A stretch of 64,000 nt of DNA. It comes from DSWT01 sp035373625 (GTDB lineage Bacteria; Chloroflexota; Anaerolineae; B4-G1; SLSP01). Made by a program: the position numbers and the translations under genes. The notes below the pieces were generated by a model. The model was not told the origin of the DNA. It worked only from the letters and a program-made list of their open reading frames with translations, and did not search any database. Shown in pieces: positions 35,101-43,600 of the stretch (position 1 is its first letter; each line of letters begins with the position of its first letter). The DNA lies in assembly GCA_035373625.1 (NCBI GenBank), contig DAOSNS010000012.1, positions 1 to 64,000 on the forward strand, given 5' to 3'.

Positions 35101-35630
35101 CGCTCTTCGGCTGGCTCTTCACCCATGCGCTGGGTAAAGTCGTGGATGTGGAGACGGCGGATGAAATCAGCCGCAGTTGGCTGGACGAATGGCTGTTTGG
35201 CAAACTGATCATCGGGGCCTTGGAAGATTGGGGACTGGAAGAAGGCGCCGCGCGTCGAGCAACCGCACTCATCAAACTGCTGCTCGGCTACCGCCGCTGG
35301 TTTGAGGAAGTGGACGAAACGGATAACCCGGCTTACCATGTCCTCTACGCTATGCTACGGGAACAAGACGTGCAAGCCTATCTTGGGGTCAACCGTTACC
35401 AGGACATCCTCTGGTTCAACCAGGAATCCTTTGAGCTATGGGCAGAATGGATCATGTTGCTTTCGACGGTGGAGCTGGCAACAGAAGCAGGCGAAGATTT
35501 TGCCGAAGCCTTCACGTCGCGGTATGCTCTGGTGCAACAATGGCTGGAGGCTGAAAAGGCGTCGGGATTCCAGGTTGTCAAACTGCTTGAGGCTTTGAAG
35601 ACTCCACAAGGAGGTCGTTTGAACGTTTGA
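32121..35630 (+). CDS. GH13-family alpha-amylase-like protein, very long
   Basis: The 1169-residue protein carries the GH13 barrel: region I DMVPNHMG (Asp399), region II IRFDAAMTL with the nucleophile Asp519, and region III LLLAEAFW with the acid/base Glu584. Region IV reads FMNNPDERTA (Asp645) instead of the usual NHD. About 300 residues precede the barrel and 400 residues follow GLPMFGHGQVEGYAEKYGME, which is far longer than ordinary amylases. No signal peptide is present, so a cytosolic role in glycogen or oligosaccharide metabolism is likely. ATG 32121 or 32124 follows CGGAGGAACC. It is close to an AACGTTCA repeat on both sides. The exact activity is unknown. Confidence 0.8.
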   Translation: MMNHDHALREFHVSRQARETYKFDESLFTLSGNVIFANFHAARLFAQKMNEKRDLINFPERAVRAGQINAMGLIDEILHAVVREYCEQCKPTALAEALAYVEAELGADRVEVALRAFTEQFPPLAVHRREMTVAEYLAGATGDTPHRQVALEELLMLWLANDNPAFAPFLELFDDSDLEKFTAYTQVIARLDDFFRTQPPFGPDHQPLIEMLRTPARKFPHSLEAQLEFIRTHWAPLLGKYLYRVLSSLDLLAEEQKPFFGFGPGPVKPYEFAGLEVEPERFSPDSAWMPRLVLIAKNTYVWLDQLSKKYQRPIVHLDQVPDEELDTLARWGMSGLWLIGLWQRSTASQRIKQMMGNPEAVASAYSLEDYRIADDLGGEAAYEDLKARAWRRGIRMASDMVPNHMGIDSTWVMEHPDWFISLPYSPFPTYTFNGPNLSHNPRVGIYLEDHYYNRTDAAVVFKRVDHWTGDTRYIYHGNDGTSMPWNDTAQLNYLKPEVREAVIQTILHVARRSPVIRFDAAMTLTKKHYQRLWFPEPGTGGDIASRADFGMTKAEFDAAMPQEFWREVVDRVAQEAPDTLLLAEAFWLMEGYFVRTLGMHRVYNSAFMNMMRDEKNAEYRQLIKNTLDFDPQILKRYVNFMNNPDERTAVDQFGKGDKYFGICTVMATLPGLPMFGHGQVEGYAEKYGMEFRRAYWDEVPDAYMVQRHERQIFPLLHRRALFAEVEHFRLYDFVTPEGYVDENVFAYSNRMGHERSLVLYHNRYAETRGWARMSVAYVVKDETGDKKLVQQSLAEGLQIPNDPDVYLIFRDAVSGLEYIRNCRELVENGLYAELHAYQVHVFLDFREVRDNEWRQYAQLTAYLNGRGVASIDETLKELFLAPVHAPFRMLVSAPAFRWLLTARITDPETVPDENILSQVRQKMLDLLNAVKAVAQAEGEAAPVADEVCAKLETILSLPLILDKLAPAPADETYQAATAYVLKAWKMAAPVTWGTLFGWLFTHALGKVVDVETADEISRSWLDEWLFGKLIIGALEDWGLEEGAARRATALIKLLLGYRRWFEEVDETDNPAYHVLYAMLREQDVQAYLGVNRYQDILWFNQESFELWAEWIMLLSTVELATEAGEDFAEAFTSRYALVQQWLEAEKASGFQVVKLLEALKTPQGGRLNV

Positions 35631-35648
35631 ACGTTGAAACGTTCTGAT

Positions 35649-37160
35649 ATGAACGCGCATATCCTTGTTATTGATGACAGCGCCGAAGTGCGGGAATTCA
35701 TCCGCAGCGCCGTCCTGGAGCCGCAAGGTTATCGGGTTTCGGTGGCTGTGGATGGCGCGCAGGGCCTGATCATGGCGCTGGAACTACGTCCCGACCTGAT
35801 CTTGCTGGACTACGAAATGCCGAAAATGAACGGTATCGAGGTCCTGCGAGCACTTCAATCGCGCGCGGTCGCCGCGCCGGTGGTTTTGGTGACTTCCTAT
35901 GGTTCGGAATCCGTCGCGGTTGAGGTTTTCCGGCTGGGCGTGCGCGATTACGTGGTCAAACCCTTCGAGGTCGAACAACTCCAGGAAGTCGTGGCCCGCG
36001 TGCTGCGCCTGGTCCAGGTGGAACGGGAGCGCGACGCGCTGCTCATCCAGTTGAAGCAAGCAAACGAGGAATTGGCGCGGCGGCTGCGTGAACTCGACAT
36101 CCTCTATCAAGTCAGCAAGGCCGTTACCACCCTGCAAGAACGCGATCAACTGATGGAGCGCATTGTAGATGCGGCGCTGTATTTGACCGGCGCGCTGGAC
36201 GGGAATTTGATCCTGTTCGACCCGGCCACCGGCAAACCGACCTTGCAGGTACGACGGCAGCGAAGCGGCAGTGGGTATCAATCCCCCGATAGTGAGCAAA
36301 CGATGTATACTCACACCGGCGGGCTGATGGCGATGACGACGCTGCGGGTGGGGGAAAAGCACATCGGTTCATTGATCGTCAGCAACAAAGCCAACCGCGC
36401 GCCGCTGAGCCGCCACGATCAGCAATTGCTGCACATGTTGGGCGACTACGCGGCCATCGCCATCGAAAACTTCCGCATGGTTGCGGAAATCGAAGCGCAA
36501 CGAGAACGTGAGAAGCGCGAGTTGCGCAGTCTCTTTGAGCATTACGTCGCGCCGTCGGTCGTCGAACGTATCCTCAAACAACCCCAGAGCGTCCGCCCGG
36601 GCGGGCAACGTCAGATCATCACCGTACTGTTCGCCGACCTGCGCGGCTTCAAGATGTTCACCGCGCAGGCACCGCCCGAACTGCTGATGAAGGTGGTGAA
36701 TCGCTACCTTTCCGTCGCCGCCGACGCCATCCTCCGTGAAGAAGGCACGCTGGACAAATTCATGGGTGACGAAGCCATGGCCTTCTTCAACGCGCCGCTG
36801 CCACAGCCCGATCACGCGCTGCGGGCGGTGCGTACCGGGTGGCGTATCCTGCAAGAAACGCGCGAGACCTATCGCGCGTTGCCCAAGGCGCACCACATCG
36901 CTTTCGGCATCGGCATTGCCACCGGCGAGGCCATCGTCGGCAACCTCGGCACCCAGCACGTCGTCAACTTCACCGTCATCGGGCATACGGTCAACAAAGG
37001 TCACCTGTTGCAAGAAATCGCTCCGCCGAACACCATCCTGATCTGCGAACAGACTTACGCGCTGGTACGCGACCACGTGCAGGTGCGCGAGCATCCGCCG
37101 GTCGAAATCAAAGGCCAGGAGCAGCCGGAGACGGTCTACGAGGTGGTGGCGCTGCGGTAG
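35649..37160 (+). CDS. Response regulator with GAF and adenylate/guanylate cyclase domains
   Basis: The 503-residue protein begins with a receiver domain (HILVIDDSAEVREFI; phospho-acceptor Asp54 in ILLDYEMPKM; conserved Lys in DYVVKPFE). A GAF domain follows (ILYQVSKAVTTLQERDQLME, then GSLIVSNKA). A class III nucleotide cyclase domain ends it from about residue 320 (VLFADLRGFKMFTAQAP, KFMGDEAMAFFNAPLP, FGIGIATGEAIVGNLGT). Phosphorylation and ligand signals would control cAMP or cGMP production. A partner histidine kinase is not visible. The ATG at 35649 has no good ribosome site; AAGGAGGT lies 33 bases upstream, before a TTG at 35634, so the start is uncertain. Confidence 0.85.
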   Translation: MNAHILVIDDSAEVREFIRSAVLEPQGYRVSVAVDGAQGLIMALELRPDLILLDYEMPKMNGIEVLRALQSRAVAAPVVLVTSYGSESVAVEVFRLGVRDYVVKPFEVEQLQEVVARVLRLVQVERERDALLIQLKQANEELARRLRELDILYQVSKAVTTLQERDQLMERIVDAALYLTGALDGNLILFDPATGKPTLQVRRQRSGSGYQSPDSEQTMYTHTGGLMAMTTLRVGEKHIGSLIVSNKANRAPLSRHDQQLLHMLGDYAAIAIENFRMVAEIEAQREREKRELRSLFEHYVAPSVVERILKQPQSVRPGGQRQIITVLFADLRGFKMFTAQAPPELLMKVVNRYLSVAADAILREEGTLDKFMGDEAMAFFNAPLPQPDHALRAVRTGWRILQETRETYRALPKAHHIAFGIGIATGEAIVGNLGTQHVVNFTVIGHTVNKGHLLQEIAPPNTILICEQTYALVRDHVQVREHPPVEIKGQEQPETVYEVVALR

Positions 37161-37188
37161 GATACACGCTAAACCCTCACTGTTTTCG

Positions 37189-37254
37189 TCAGCAGATTGA
37201 GCAAATTAAGCAGATTATCTGATTGGCAAACAAAAAATCTGCTCAATCTGCTGA
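37189..37254. terminator. Bidirectional hairpin between convergent genes
   Basis: TCAGCAGATTGAGCA and AGATT on the left pair with AATCTGCTCAATCTGCTGA on the right (37236-37254), interrupted by a nine-base bulge. It lies between the stops of two convergent genes, with an A-rich loop side. It is probably a shared terminator built from AATCTGCT repeats. Confidence 0.5.
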
Positions 37255-37268
37255 TAGAAGGAAGACTT

Positions 37269-38438
37269 TCAGCGCAATATACGCATAAACCGCGCCAGCC
37301 GTTCGATGCCCTTCTCAATCGTCTCAATGTCGGTGGCGTAGGAGAGGCGCACGTTGGTATCCATGCCGAAAGCAATGCCGGGCACGAGCGCCAGGTGTTC
37401 CTGTTCCAGTAGCCGCTCGCAGAAGGTGATCGAATCCAGCCCCGTGGCGCTGATGTTGGGAAAAAGGTAGAACGCGCCATGCGGTTTAGGACACACCAGG
37501 CCCGGAATCGCACTGACGCCCGCATACATCAAGTCACGGCGGCGCTCGAAGGTGGCCCGCATCATCTCGATGCTTTCCTGCGATGTTTCCAGGGCGGCAA
37601 TAACGCCGTATTGCGCAAACGTGTTCGGCCCAGAGGTGGTATGCGATTGGATGTCAATGGCAGCCTCGATCACGTGCCTGGGGCCGGCAGCATACCCCAG
37701 ACGCCATCCCGTGGCCGCGTAAGCCTTGCTGAACCCGTTGCATGTGACCGTCAGATTGAAAATGTCCTCGCCGAGGCTGCCGATGCTCACGTGGCGTAGC
37801 CCATCGTAGATCAGCTTCTCGTAAATTTCGTCGGCGACGACAGCAATCCCGTGCGCCACGATGACCTGCGCCAGCGCGGTGATCTCTTCCGGCGTGTAGA
37901 CCGTGCCGGTCGGATTCGATGGGGAATTGAGGAGCAATGCGCGCGTCCGGGGCGTGATGGCGGCCTCCAGTTGTTCCGGCGTGATTTTGAATTCGGTGGC
38001 CTCCGACGTGGGCAGAAAAATCGGTGTCGCGCCGGCCAGTTTCACCATCTCGGAGTAACTCACCCAGTAGGGGACGGGGATCAACATCTCGTCGCCGGGG
38101 CCGAGGATCGCCAGCAAGATGTTGTATAACGCCTGTTTGCCGCCGGTGCTGATCATCACCTGATCCGGGGTATAGGGCAGGTTATTTTCGCGGTTGAGCT
38201 TTGCGGCAACCAACGCGCGCAGTCGCGGAAGACCGGCAGTCTGCGTATATTTGGTATAGCCGGCGTCGAGCGCAGCCTTCGCCGCCTCGCGGATATGCGC
38301 CGGCGTGACAAAATCCGGTTCTCCCACCCCAAAGTTACACACATCCACGCCCTGCGCTGCTAACACCTTGGCCTTCGCGTCAATCGCGAACGTCATCGAA
38401 GGGGCAATCATCCTGGTTCTATCGGACAATGGAATCAT
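37269..38438 (-). CDS. Class I/II pyridoxal-phosphate aminotransferase
   Basis: The 389-residue protein is a fold type I aminotransferase of the AspB-like 1-gamma group. It has FGVGEPDFVTPAHI near the start, PSNPTGTVYTPEEI and VADEIYEKLIYDG in the middle, the PLP lysine in NGFSKAYAATGWRLGY, and LVPGIAFGMDTNVRLSYA with the substrate-carboxylate Arg. It most likely transfers amino groups between aspartate or another amino acid and 2-oxoglutarate. ATG 38438 is preceded by TAAGGAG; a GTG at 38444 is less well placed. It is monocistronic, with a leader region and a miniature element upstream. Confidence 0.9.
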   Translation of the reverse strand: MIPLSDRTRMIAPSMTFAIDAKAKVLAAQGVDVCNFGVGEPDFVTPAHIREAAKAALDAGYTKYTQTAGLPRLRALVAAKLNRENNLPYTPDQVMISTGGKQALYNILLAILGPGDEMLIPVPYWVSYSEMVKLAGATPIFLPTSEATEFKITPEQLEAAITPRTRALLLNSPSNPTGTVYTPEEITALAQVIVAHGIAVVADEIYEKLIYDGLRHVSIGSLGEDIFNLTVTCNGFSKAYAATGWRLGYAAGPRHVIEAAIDIQSHTTSGPNTFAQYGVIAALETSQESIEMMRATFERRRDLMYAGVSAIPGLVCPKPHGAFYLFPNISATGLDSITFCERLLEQEHLALVPGIAFGMDTNVRLSYATDIETIEKGIERLARFMRILR

Positions 38439-38555
38439 ACGCACTCCTTAATCGAGATTCGAGAATCAAGAATCATGATTCATGATTTGTAAACTCCGTC
38501 AAGAATGAAAAGGGCAAGCCTGGTGTGATAACTGTCAGGCAAGGAGCAGGCTTCA

Positions 38556-38680
38556 GGGTCTTATCATTCTTGCTCGAGGGGAACGCCGGTTCCCCGTTTT
38601 TAGCTGATTAGTTAAGAAACGCGGATCTGGCGATCCGCTCATAGCCAGCTGAAGTCACTGTAACGGGAATGATAAAGCCC
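38556..38680 (+). mobile_element. Miniature inverted-repeat element, copy 2
   Basis: The 125-bp element runs from GGGTCTTATCATTCTTG to GGGAATGATAAAGCCC. The core ACGCGGATCTGGCGATCCGC forms a hairpin. It is flanked by a 10-bp direct repeat, GCAGGCTTCA (38546-38555 and 38684-38693), like a target-site duplication. It lies between the divergent aminotransferase and aldo/keto reductase genes. Confidence 0.75.
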
Positions 38681-38743
38681 CGGGCAGGCTTCATTTGTCC
38701 TATGCGTGATTGTCCTATATACTCATAGTGAGGGCTGATCAAG

Positions 38744-38793
38744 TAATTCGCCATTCGTAATTCGCAATTCGTAATTCGCAATTCGTAATTCGC
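38744..38793. repeat. Seven-base tandem repeat before an aldo/keto reductase gene
   Basis: Seven units of a 7-bp motif (TAATTCG alternating with CAATTCG, first two slightly varied) run into the AAGGAGG ribosome site of the next gene. Similar loose tracts occur in other gaps of this window. Confidence 0.8.
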
Positions 38794-38805
38794 AAGGAGG
38801 TTCCG

Positions 38806-39813
38806 ATGAAATACAAACTTTTAGGCAGCACCGGTGTCAAAGTCTCCGAACTGTGTTTCGGCACCATGTCTTTCGGCAATCCCGCCGACGAAGCCACATC
38901 GGCAGCCATGTTCAACCGCTGCCGGGAGGTGGGCATCAACTTCTTCGACTGCGCCAACGTCTATCAACGCGGACGCGCCGAGGAGATTCTGGGCGGCCTC
39001 ATCGCCAACTGCCGCGAAGAGGTGGTGATCACCAGCAAGGCGCACTTCCCGATGGGCGACGATGTCAACGCGCGCGGTTCTTCGCGCAAGCACCTGATGC
39101 GCGCCGTGGAAGACAGCCTCCGCCGGCTCAAGACGGACTACATTGACATCTATTTCCTGCACCACTTTGACGATGAGACGCCGCTGGAAGAGACGTTGCG
39201 CGCGTTGGATGATATGGTCGAGCAAGGCAAAATCCTCTATCCGGCGGCCAGCAACTTCGCTGCGTGGCAGATCGCCAAGGCGCTCGGCATTTCCGCATTG
39301 CACGGCTGGGCGCCCTTCGCCTGCATCCAGCCGATGTACAACCTGGTCAAACGTCAGGCCGAGGTCGAAATCCTCCCTCTGGCGCTCTCCGAGGGCCTGG
39401 GCGTGATCTCCTACAGCCCCTTAGGCGGCGGCCTGCTCACCGGCAAGTACGGTGTCGGGCGCAAGCCGGAATCGGGACGGCTGATCGAGAACACGATATA
39501 CCAGGCGCGCTACGGCGACGAATGGGTCTACCGGGTGGCGGAGGATTTCACCACCTTCGCGAAGGAACGCGGCTACAACCCGGTAGCGTTGGCCGTCGCC
39601 TGGGTAGGCAGCCACCCTGCCATCACCGCACCGATCATCGGGGCGCGCAATGTCGCGCAGCTTGAAGACTCGCTGGCAGCGATGGAAATTGATATGACGC
39701 CTGAACTGCGCGCCGAAATCTCGGCGCTCTCCCCGGAGCCACCACCCGCCACCGACCGCAGCGAGGAGCCGAAGGGGCTGACGTTCGCGGGGCAGTTGAC
39801 GGGGAAGAAGTAA
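38806..39813 (+). CDS. Aldo/keto reductase
   Basis: The 335-residue TIM-barrel protein has the catalytic set Asp48 and Tyr53 (FFDCANVYQRGRAEE), Lys78 (ITSKAHFP) and His119 (YFLHHFDDETP). A C-terminal NADPH site near PIIGARNVAQLEDSLAAMEI completes it. This is the AKR11/12-like or YajO-like group of NADPH-dependent aldehyde or sugar reductases. It acts in the cytosol. ATG 38806 follows AAGGAGGTTCCG. The substrate cannot be told from sequence. A 16-bp-stem hairpin follows the gene. Confidence 0.9.
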   Translation: MKYKLLGSTGVKVSELCFGTMSFGNPADEATSAAMFNRCREVGINFFDCANVYQRGRAEEILGGLIANCREEVVITSKAHFPMGDDVNARGSSRKHLMRAVEDSLRRLKTDYIDIYFLHHFDDETPLEETLRALDDMVEQGKILYPAASNFAAWQIAKALGISALHGWAPFACIQPMYNLVKRQAEVEILPLALSEGLGVISYSPLGGGLLTGKYGVGRKPESGRLIENTIYQARYGDEWVYRVAEDFTTFAKERGYNPVALAVAWVGSHPAITAPIIGARNVAQLEDSLAAMEIDMTPELRAEISALSPEPPPATDRSEEPKGLTFAGQLTGKK

Positions 39814-39831
39814 TCGCCGTTTGTTCTATCG

Positions 39832-39874
39832 GCAGATTAAGCAGATTGAGTAATCAAAAATCTGCTTAATCTGC
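39832..39874. terminator. Hairpin after aldo/keto reductase gene
   Basis: GCAGATTAAGCAGATT (39832-39847) pairs exactly with AATCTGCTTAATCTGC (39859-39874) around an 11-base loop. It is made of the same AATCTGCT units as the hairpin at 37189. It may end the reductase transcript, although no T-run follows. Confidence 0.45.
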
Positions 39875-39908
39875 TAAATCTGCTGACCATTTTAACGGGA
39901 GGTGTACG

Positions 39909-40664
39909 ATGTCGAAAGTGACGACGCTGGATGGGTTGAAGCGGTTTTTCAAGTTCCCCTTCGAGGGGGCGGAGTGGCAAAAACGATTTTTCATCGGCGC
40001 AGGGTTGATCCTGCTGAGCTTCTTCATCCCCATCATACCGGCGATCTTCGTGTGCGGCTACATCGTGCAGGTAATGCGGCAAGCCATTGCCGGGCATGAC
40101 CTGGCCCTGCCCGCCTGGGAAGATTGGGGGAAGTTGGGATTGGACGGCCTGCGTTTCTGTGCGGTGGGACTGGCGTTTTTGCTGCCGGGGCTGCTGGCTT
40201 ACTTTTGCGGAACAAGCCTTTACGCGCTTGCCTCGCTGTTCCTGCCGTTCTCCATGCAACTCGCCGAGGCGGGACGCATCCTCTATACCCTGATCCCGCT
40301 GTTCTTCATCGGCGCGATGATGATTCTATTCATTACCATCTTCCTGGGAACGGTTTTGACGCTTCTGGGGACGGCGCCCCTGCCGATGGCAATAGCGCAT
40401 TTCGTGAAACAGGATGAAATCGGCGCGGCGTTTCGCTTCCGCGAGTGGTGGCCGTTCTTGTGGCGTAACAAGGTGGTATACCTCATCGCCTGGGCGCTTT
40501 GTGGTGGGCTGATGCTGATTTCGTACTACGGCATTATGATCCTGTATGCAACCCTAATCCTGTGCATGCTCATCCCCGTCGTCAGTGCGCCCCTCTTGTT
40601 CTACTGCATGCTGGTGTGGGCAGCGACGTTCGGGGAAGTGTATCGGGGTTGTGATGCATCCTAA
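39909..40664 (+). CDS. DUF4013 membrane protein
   Basis: The 251-residue protein has about six membrane segments. It contains the DUF4013 pattern: an early GYIVQVMRQAIAGHDLALPA then WEDWGKLGLDGLRF, and later PLPMAIAHFVKQDEIGAAFR followed by FREWWPFLWRN. These proteins are found in archaea and many bacteria without a known function. The ATG at 39909 follows GGGAGGTGTACG. The next gene starts 34 bases later, so they may be cotranscribed. Confidence 0.8.
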   Translation: MSKVTTLDGLKRFFKFPFEGAEWQKRFFIGAGLILLSFFIPIIPAIFVCGYIVQVMRQAIAGHDLALPAWEDWGKLGLDGLRFCAVGLAFLLPGLLAYFCGTSLYALASLFLPFSMQLAEAGRILYTLIPLFFIGAMMILFITIFLGTVLTLLGTAPLPMAIAHFVKQDEIGAAFRFREWWPFLWRNKVVYLIAWALCGGLMLISYYGIMILYATLILCMLIPVVSAPLLFYCMLVWAATFGEVYRGCDAS

Positions 40665-40698
40665 GGGCGTCCCAACTGAGCAAAAGTGAAACGGCAGC

Positions 40699-43600
40699 AT
40701 GGAAACGCTGAGCGTCTGTATGTTGGGCAGCTTTACCCTGCGTTGGAATGAGCACGCGGAAATCCTCATCCCCAACACGACGACGCGCGCCTTGCTGGCC
40801 TATCTCATCGCCTACCGGGAACGTCCCCACACCCGCGATCTGCTGAGCGGCCTCTTCTGGCCCGATCTGCCCGAAACCCTTGCCCGCCGCCGCCTCACCC
40901 AGGCACTCTGGCAAATCCGCAGATTCCTCGCGCCCCACCCGGTCGTGCTTACCGAAGGCGATACGGTGCGGCTCGATCCAGCCCTCCCCCTGCGGCTCGA
41001 TGTCGCCGAATTCGAGCAGTACGCCACAAGCGACGCAGCCCAGGAGATCGCTTGTGCCGTTGCTCTGTACCGCGGCGAATTTCTAAACGGTTACTATGAC
41101 GATTGGCTGCTGGTAGAGCGTGAACGCCTCCGCGAGCTATTCCTCGTCGCTTTGGAACGCCTGATCGTGGCCTGCAAGGCGCAGGGGGATTACCAACACG
41201 CGCTGACCTACGCGCGCCGGTTGGTCGCCGAAGACCCCTGGCGCGAATCAGCCCACTGCGAAGTGATGCGCCTGTATCACCTGCTGGGACAGGACGCCGA
41301 GGCCCTCAAGCAATATCAAGTCTGTCGGCAAATACTGGCCGACGAGTTAGGCGTGGACCCCGCGCCCGAAACTCAGGCCCTGGCCACCGAGATCGTCCGC
41401 CACATGCCGCCGGAAAGCGCGCCGTATCTGCCCTCGCCGCCACCGGAAAGAGAAATCGGCGCGGCCGGCTTGCCGCTGGTCGGGCGTGAAGAGGAACGCG
41501 CCGCCCTGGTGACACACCTGGAAGCCGCGCTCAACGGTCTGGGGGGCCTGGTGCTGATCGAAGGCGAAGCCGGTGTGGGCAAAACTCGCCTGCTGCGTGA
41601 ACTCGCCCGTGATGCCGGGTGGCGCGGGATGGAAGTGTTGTGGGGCAGCGCAGAGCCACTCGCCCCGTCCTCCCCTTATGCGCCACTCGCCAACGCGCTG
41701 ACGGATGGCCTCTCACCGTTGCGGACACGGCAATTGACCCGCCTGGTCGAGCACGTCTGGCTACAAGTGCTTGCCCCGCTGCTCCCTCCGCTGCGTGCCG
41801 TGCTGCCTGACCTTGCGCCGCCACCGCTCGAACCGCTTCAGGAACAGGCGCGTCTGGCAGCCGCCGTGGGCGAATTGCTGCGCGGCTGGGCGCACATCGT
41901 CCCGCTGCTGTTGATCATCGAGGATGTGCATTGGGCAGATGCGGATACCCTCGCCTTGATACCGCGCTTACTGCCGGCGCTGGTCGAAAGCCGCGTGTTG
42001 GTGGTGGGCAGTTACCGCAGCGGTGAAAGCCACGCCCGTCCGGAGGTCTGGCAGGCATTGCAGGGAATGGAGCGCGCCGGCGTGCGGCAACGCCTTGCCC
42101 TGCCACGTCTGGACGCCGCGAGCAGTCACGAGTTACTCCGCTATAGTTTGGGGATCGGCAAACCGGCCCCACTTTTCGAGGCGCGCCTCTTTGCCGAAAC
42201 GGACGGCAATCCCCTGTTTTTGCTGGAGACGCTGCGTACCCTGCACAGCGAAGGCTTGTTGTTCCGCAACGCGGAGGGGCAATGGTGTACACCCTGGGAT
42301 GAAAGTACCCACGATTACGCCGAATTGCCCCTTCCCCAGACGGTGGAGCAGATCATCGCCCGCCGTCTGAACCGGCTATCTCCCTCCCTTCGTCCCATCG
42401 TTCACCTGAGCGCGGTGTTGGGCGAGCGTTTCGACTTCGATCTGCTGTGCCACGCCGCCGACGTCGCGCCGCAAGCGTTGTTGGATGCCCTGCACGAGCT
42501 GGTGCGCGGTTGCATCCTGGAGGAGACCGCGACGGATTATCGTTTCCATCACGATAAAATCCGTCAGGTCGTCTATCACAACCTTGCCGCGAGCGAGCGG
42601 ATCCAGTTGCATCGGCAAGTCGCCGAAACATTGGAGATGTTCGCCCCGGAACACATCCCGGCGCTGGCCCATCACTGGGAAGAGGCCGCGGTATGGGACA
42701 AGGCCGCCGCTTACCACCGGCAGGCCGGCGACCGGGCGCAGGCCGTCTACGCCAACCGGGAGGCCATCTTCCATTATACGCACGCCCTCGAAGCGTTGAG
42801 TCGCCTGCCCGAACCTGTTGCCCCGGAGCGCACCTGGTCGTTGCATCTGGCGCGCGAGGCCGTCTACGCGCTCTTGGGGGAGCGAACGCCCCAATTGGAA
42901 GACCTGATGGCCCTGGAGACGTTGACCAACCAACTGGGCGATGACCGCCGGCGGGTGACGACGCTCCTGCGGTATGCCGAATATTATGTGGATACCGGCG
43001 ACCTGCAGGCTATGCGCCGCTGTCTGGATCGGGCTTTGACCCTGGCGCGAGCGGCCGGTGATCGGGAAAATGAGGCAGCGGTATTGGGGCTATTCAGCTG
43101 CCTCCACCACTATCTGGGCGACTTGGGGATGGCGCGCCAATACGGCGAACAGGCCCTGGCTATGTGGCGAAACAGCAACAACCGCGCCCAAGAGGCGAGA
43201 TGTCTGGCATCTTGTACCGTTGCCTGCCTGATGGTAGGGGATTTTCCGGCCGCCGAAGACTATGCCCGGCAGGCCCTGGCGCTTTGTCGCAGCCTGGGGA
43301 ACCGTGCGGGTGAAGGTCACGCCTTGTATATATTGGGGCGCATCTACCGCGACATAGGCTTATTATCCGCAGCGCGGGACTATTCGATTCAAGCGCTCGA
43401 CATTCTGCACCTGACCGGGGAACGGCCACGAGAGGCATACCGCTTGCTGGAATTGGGAAACCTGCATGCTAACCTGGGGGAGTACACGGCAGCGCAACAA
43501 ACGCTCGAACAAGCGGCAGCCCTTTTTCAACAGGTTGATGAGCCGCGAGGCTACGGCTATGCACTGCTGGACTTGGGGCTGGTGCGCCTCGCGCTCGGCC

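Noticed and set aside
33753..35339. Minus-strand 528-residue frame
   Set aside because: It is antisense to the GH13-like gene, and has no recognisable motif or ribosome site.
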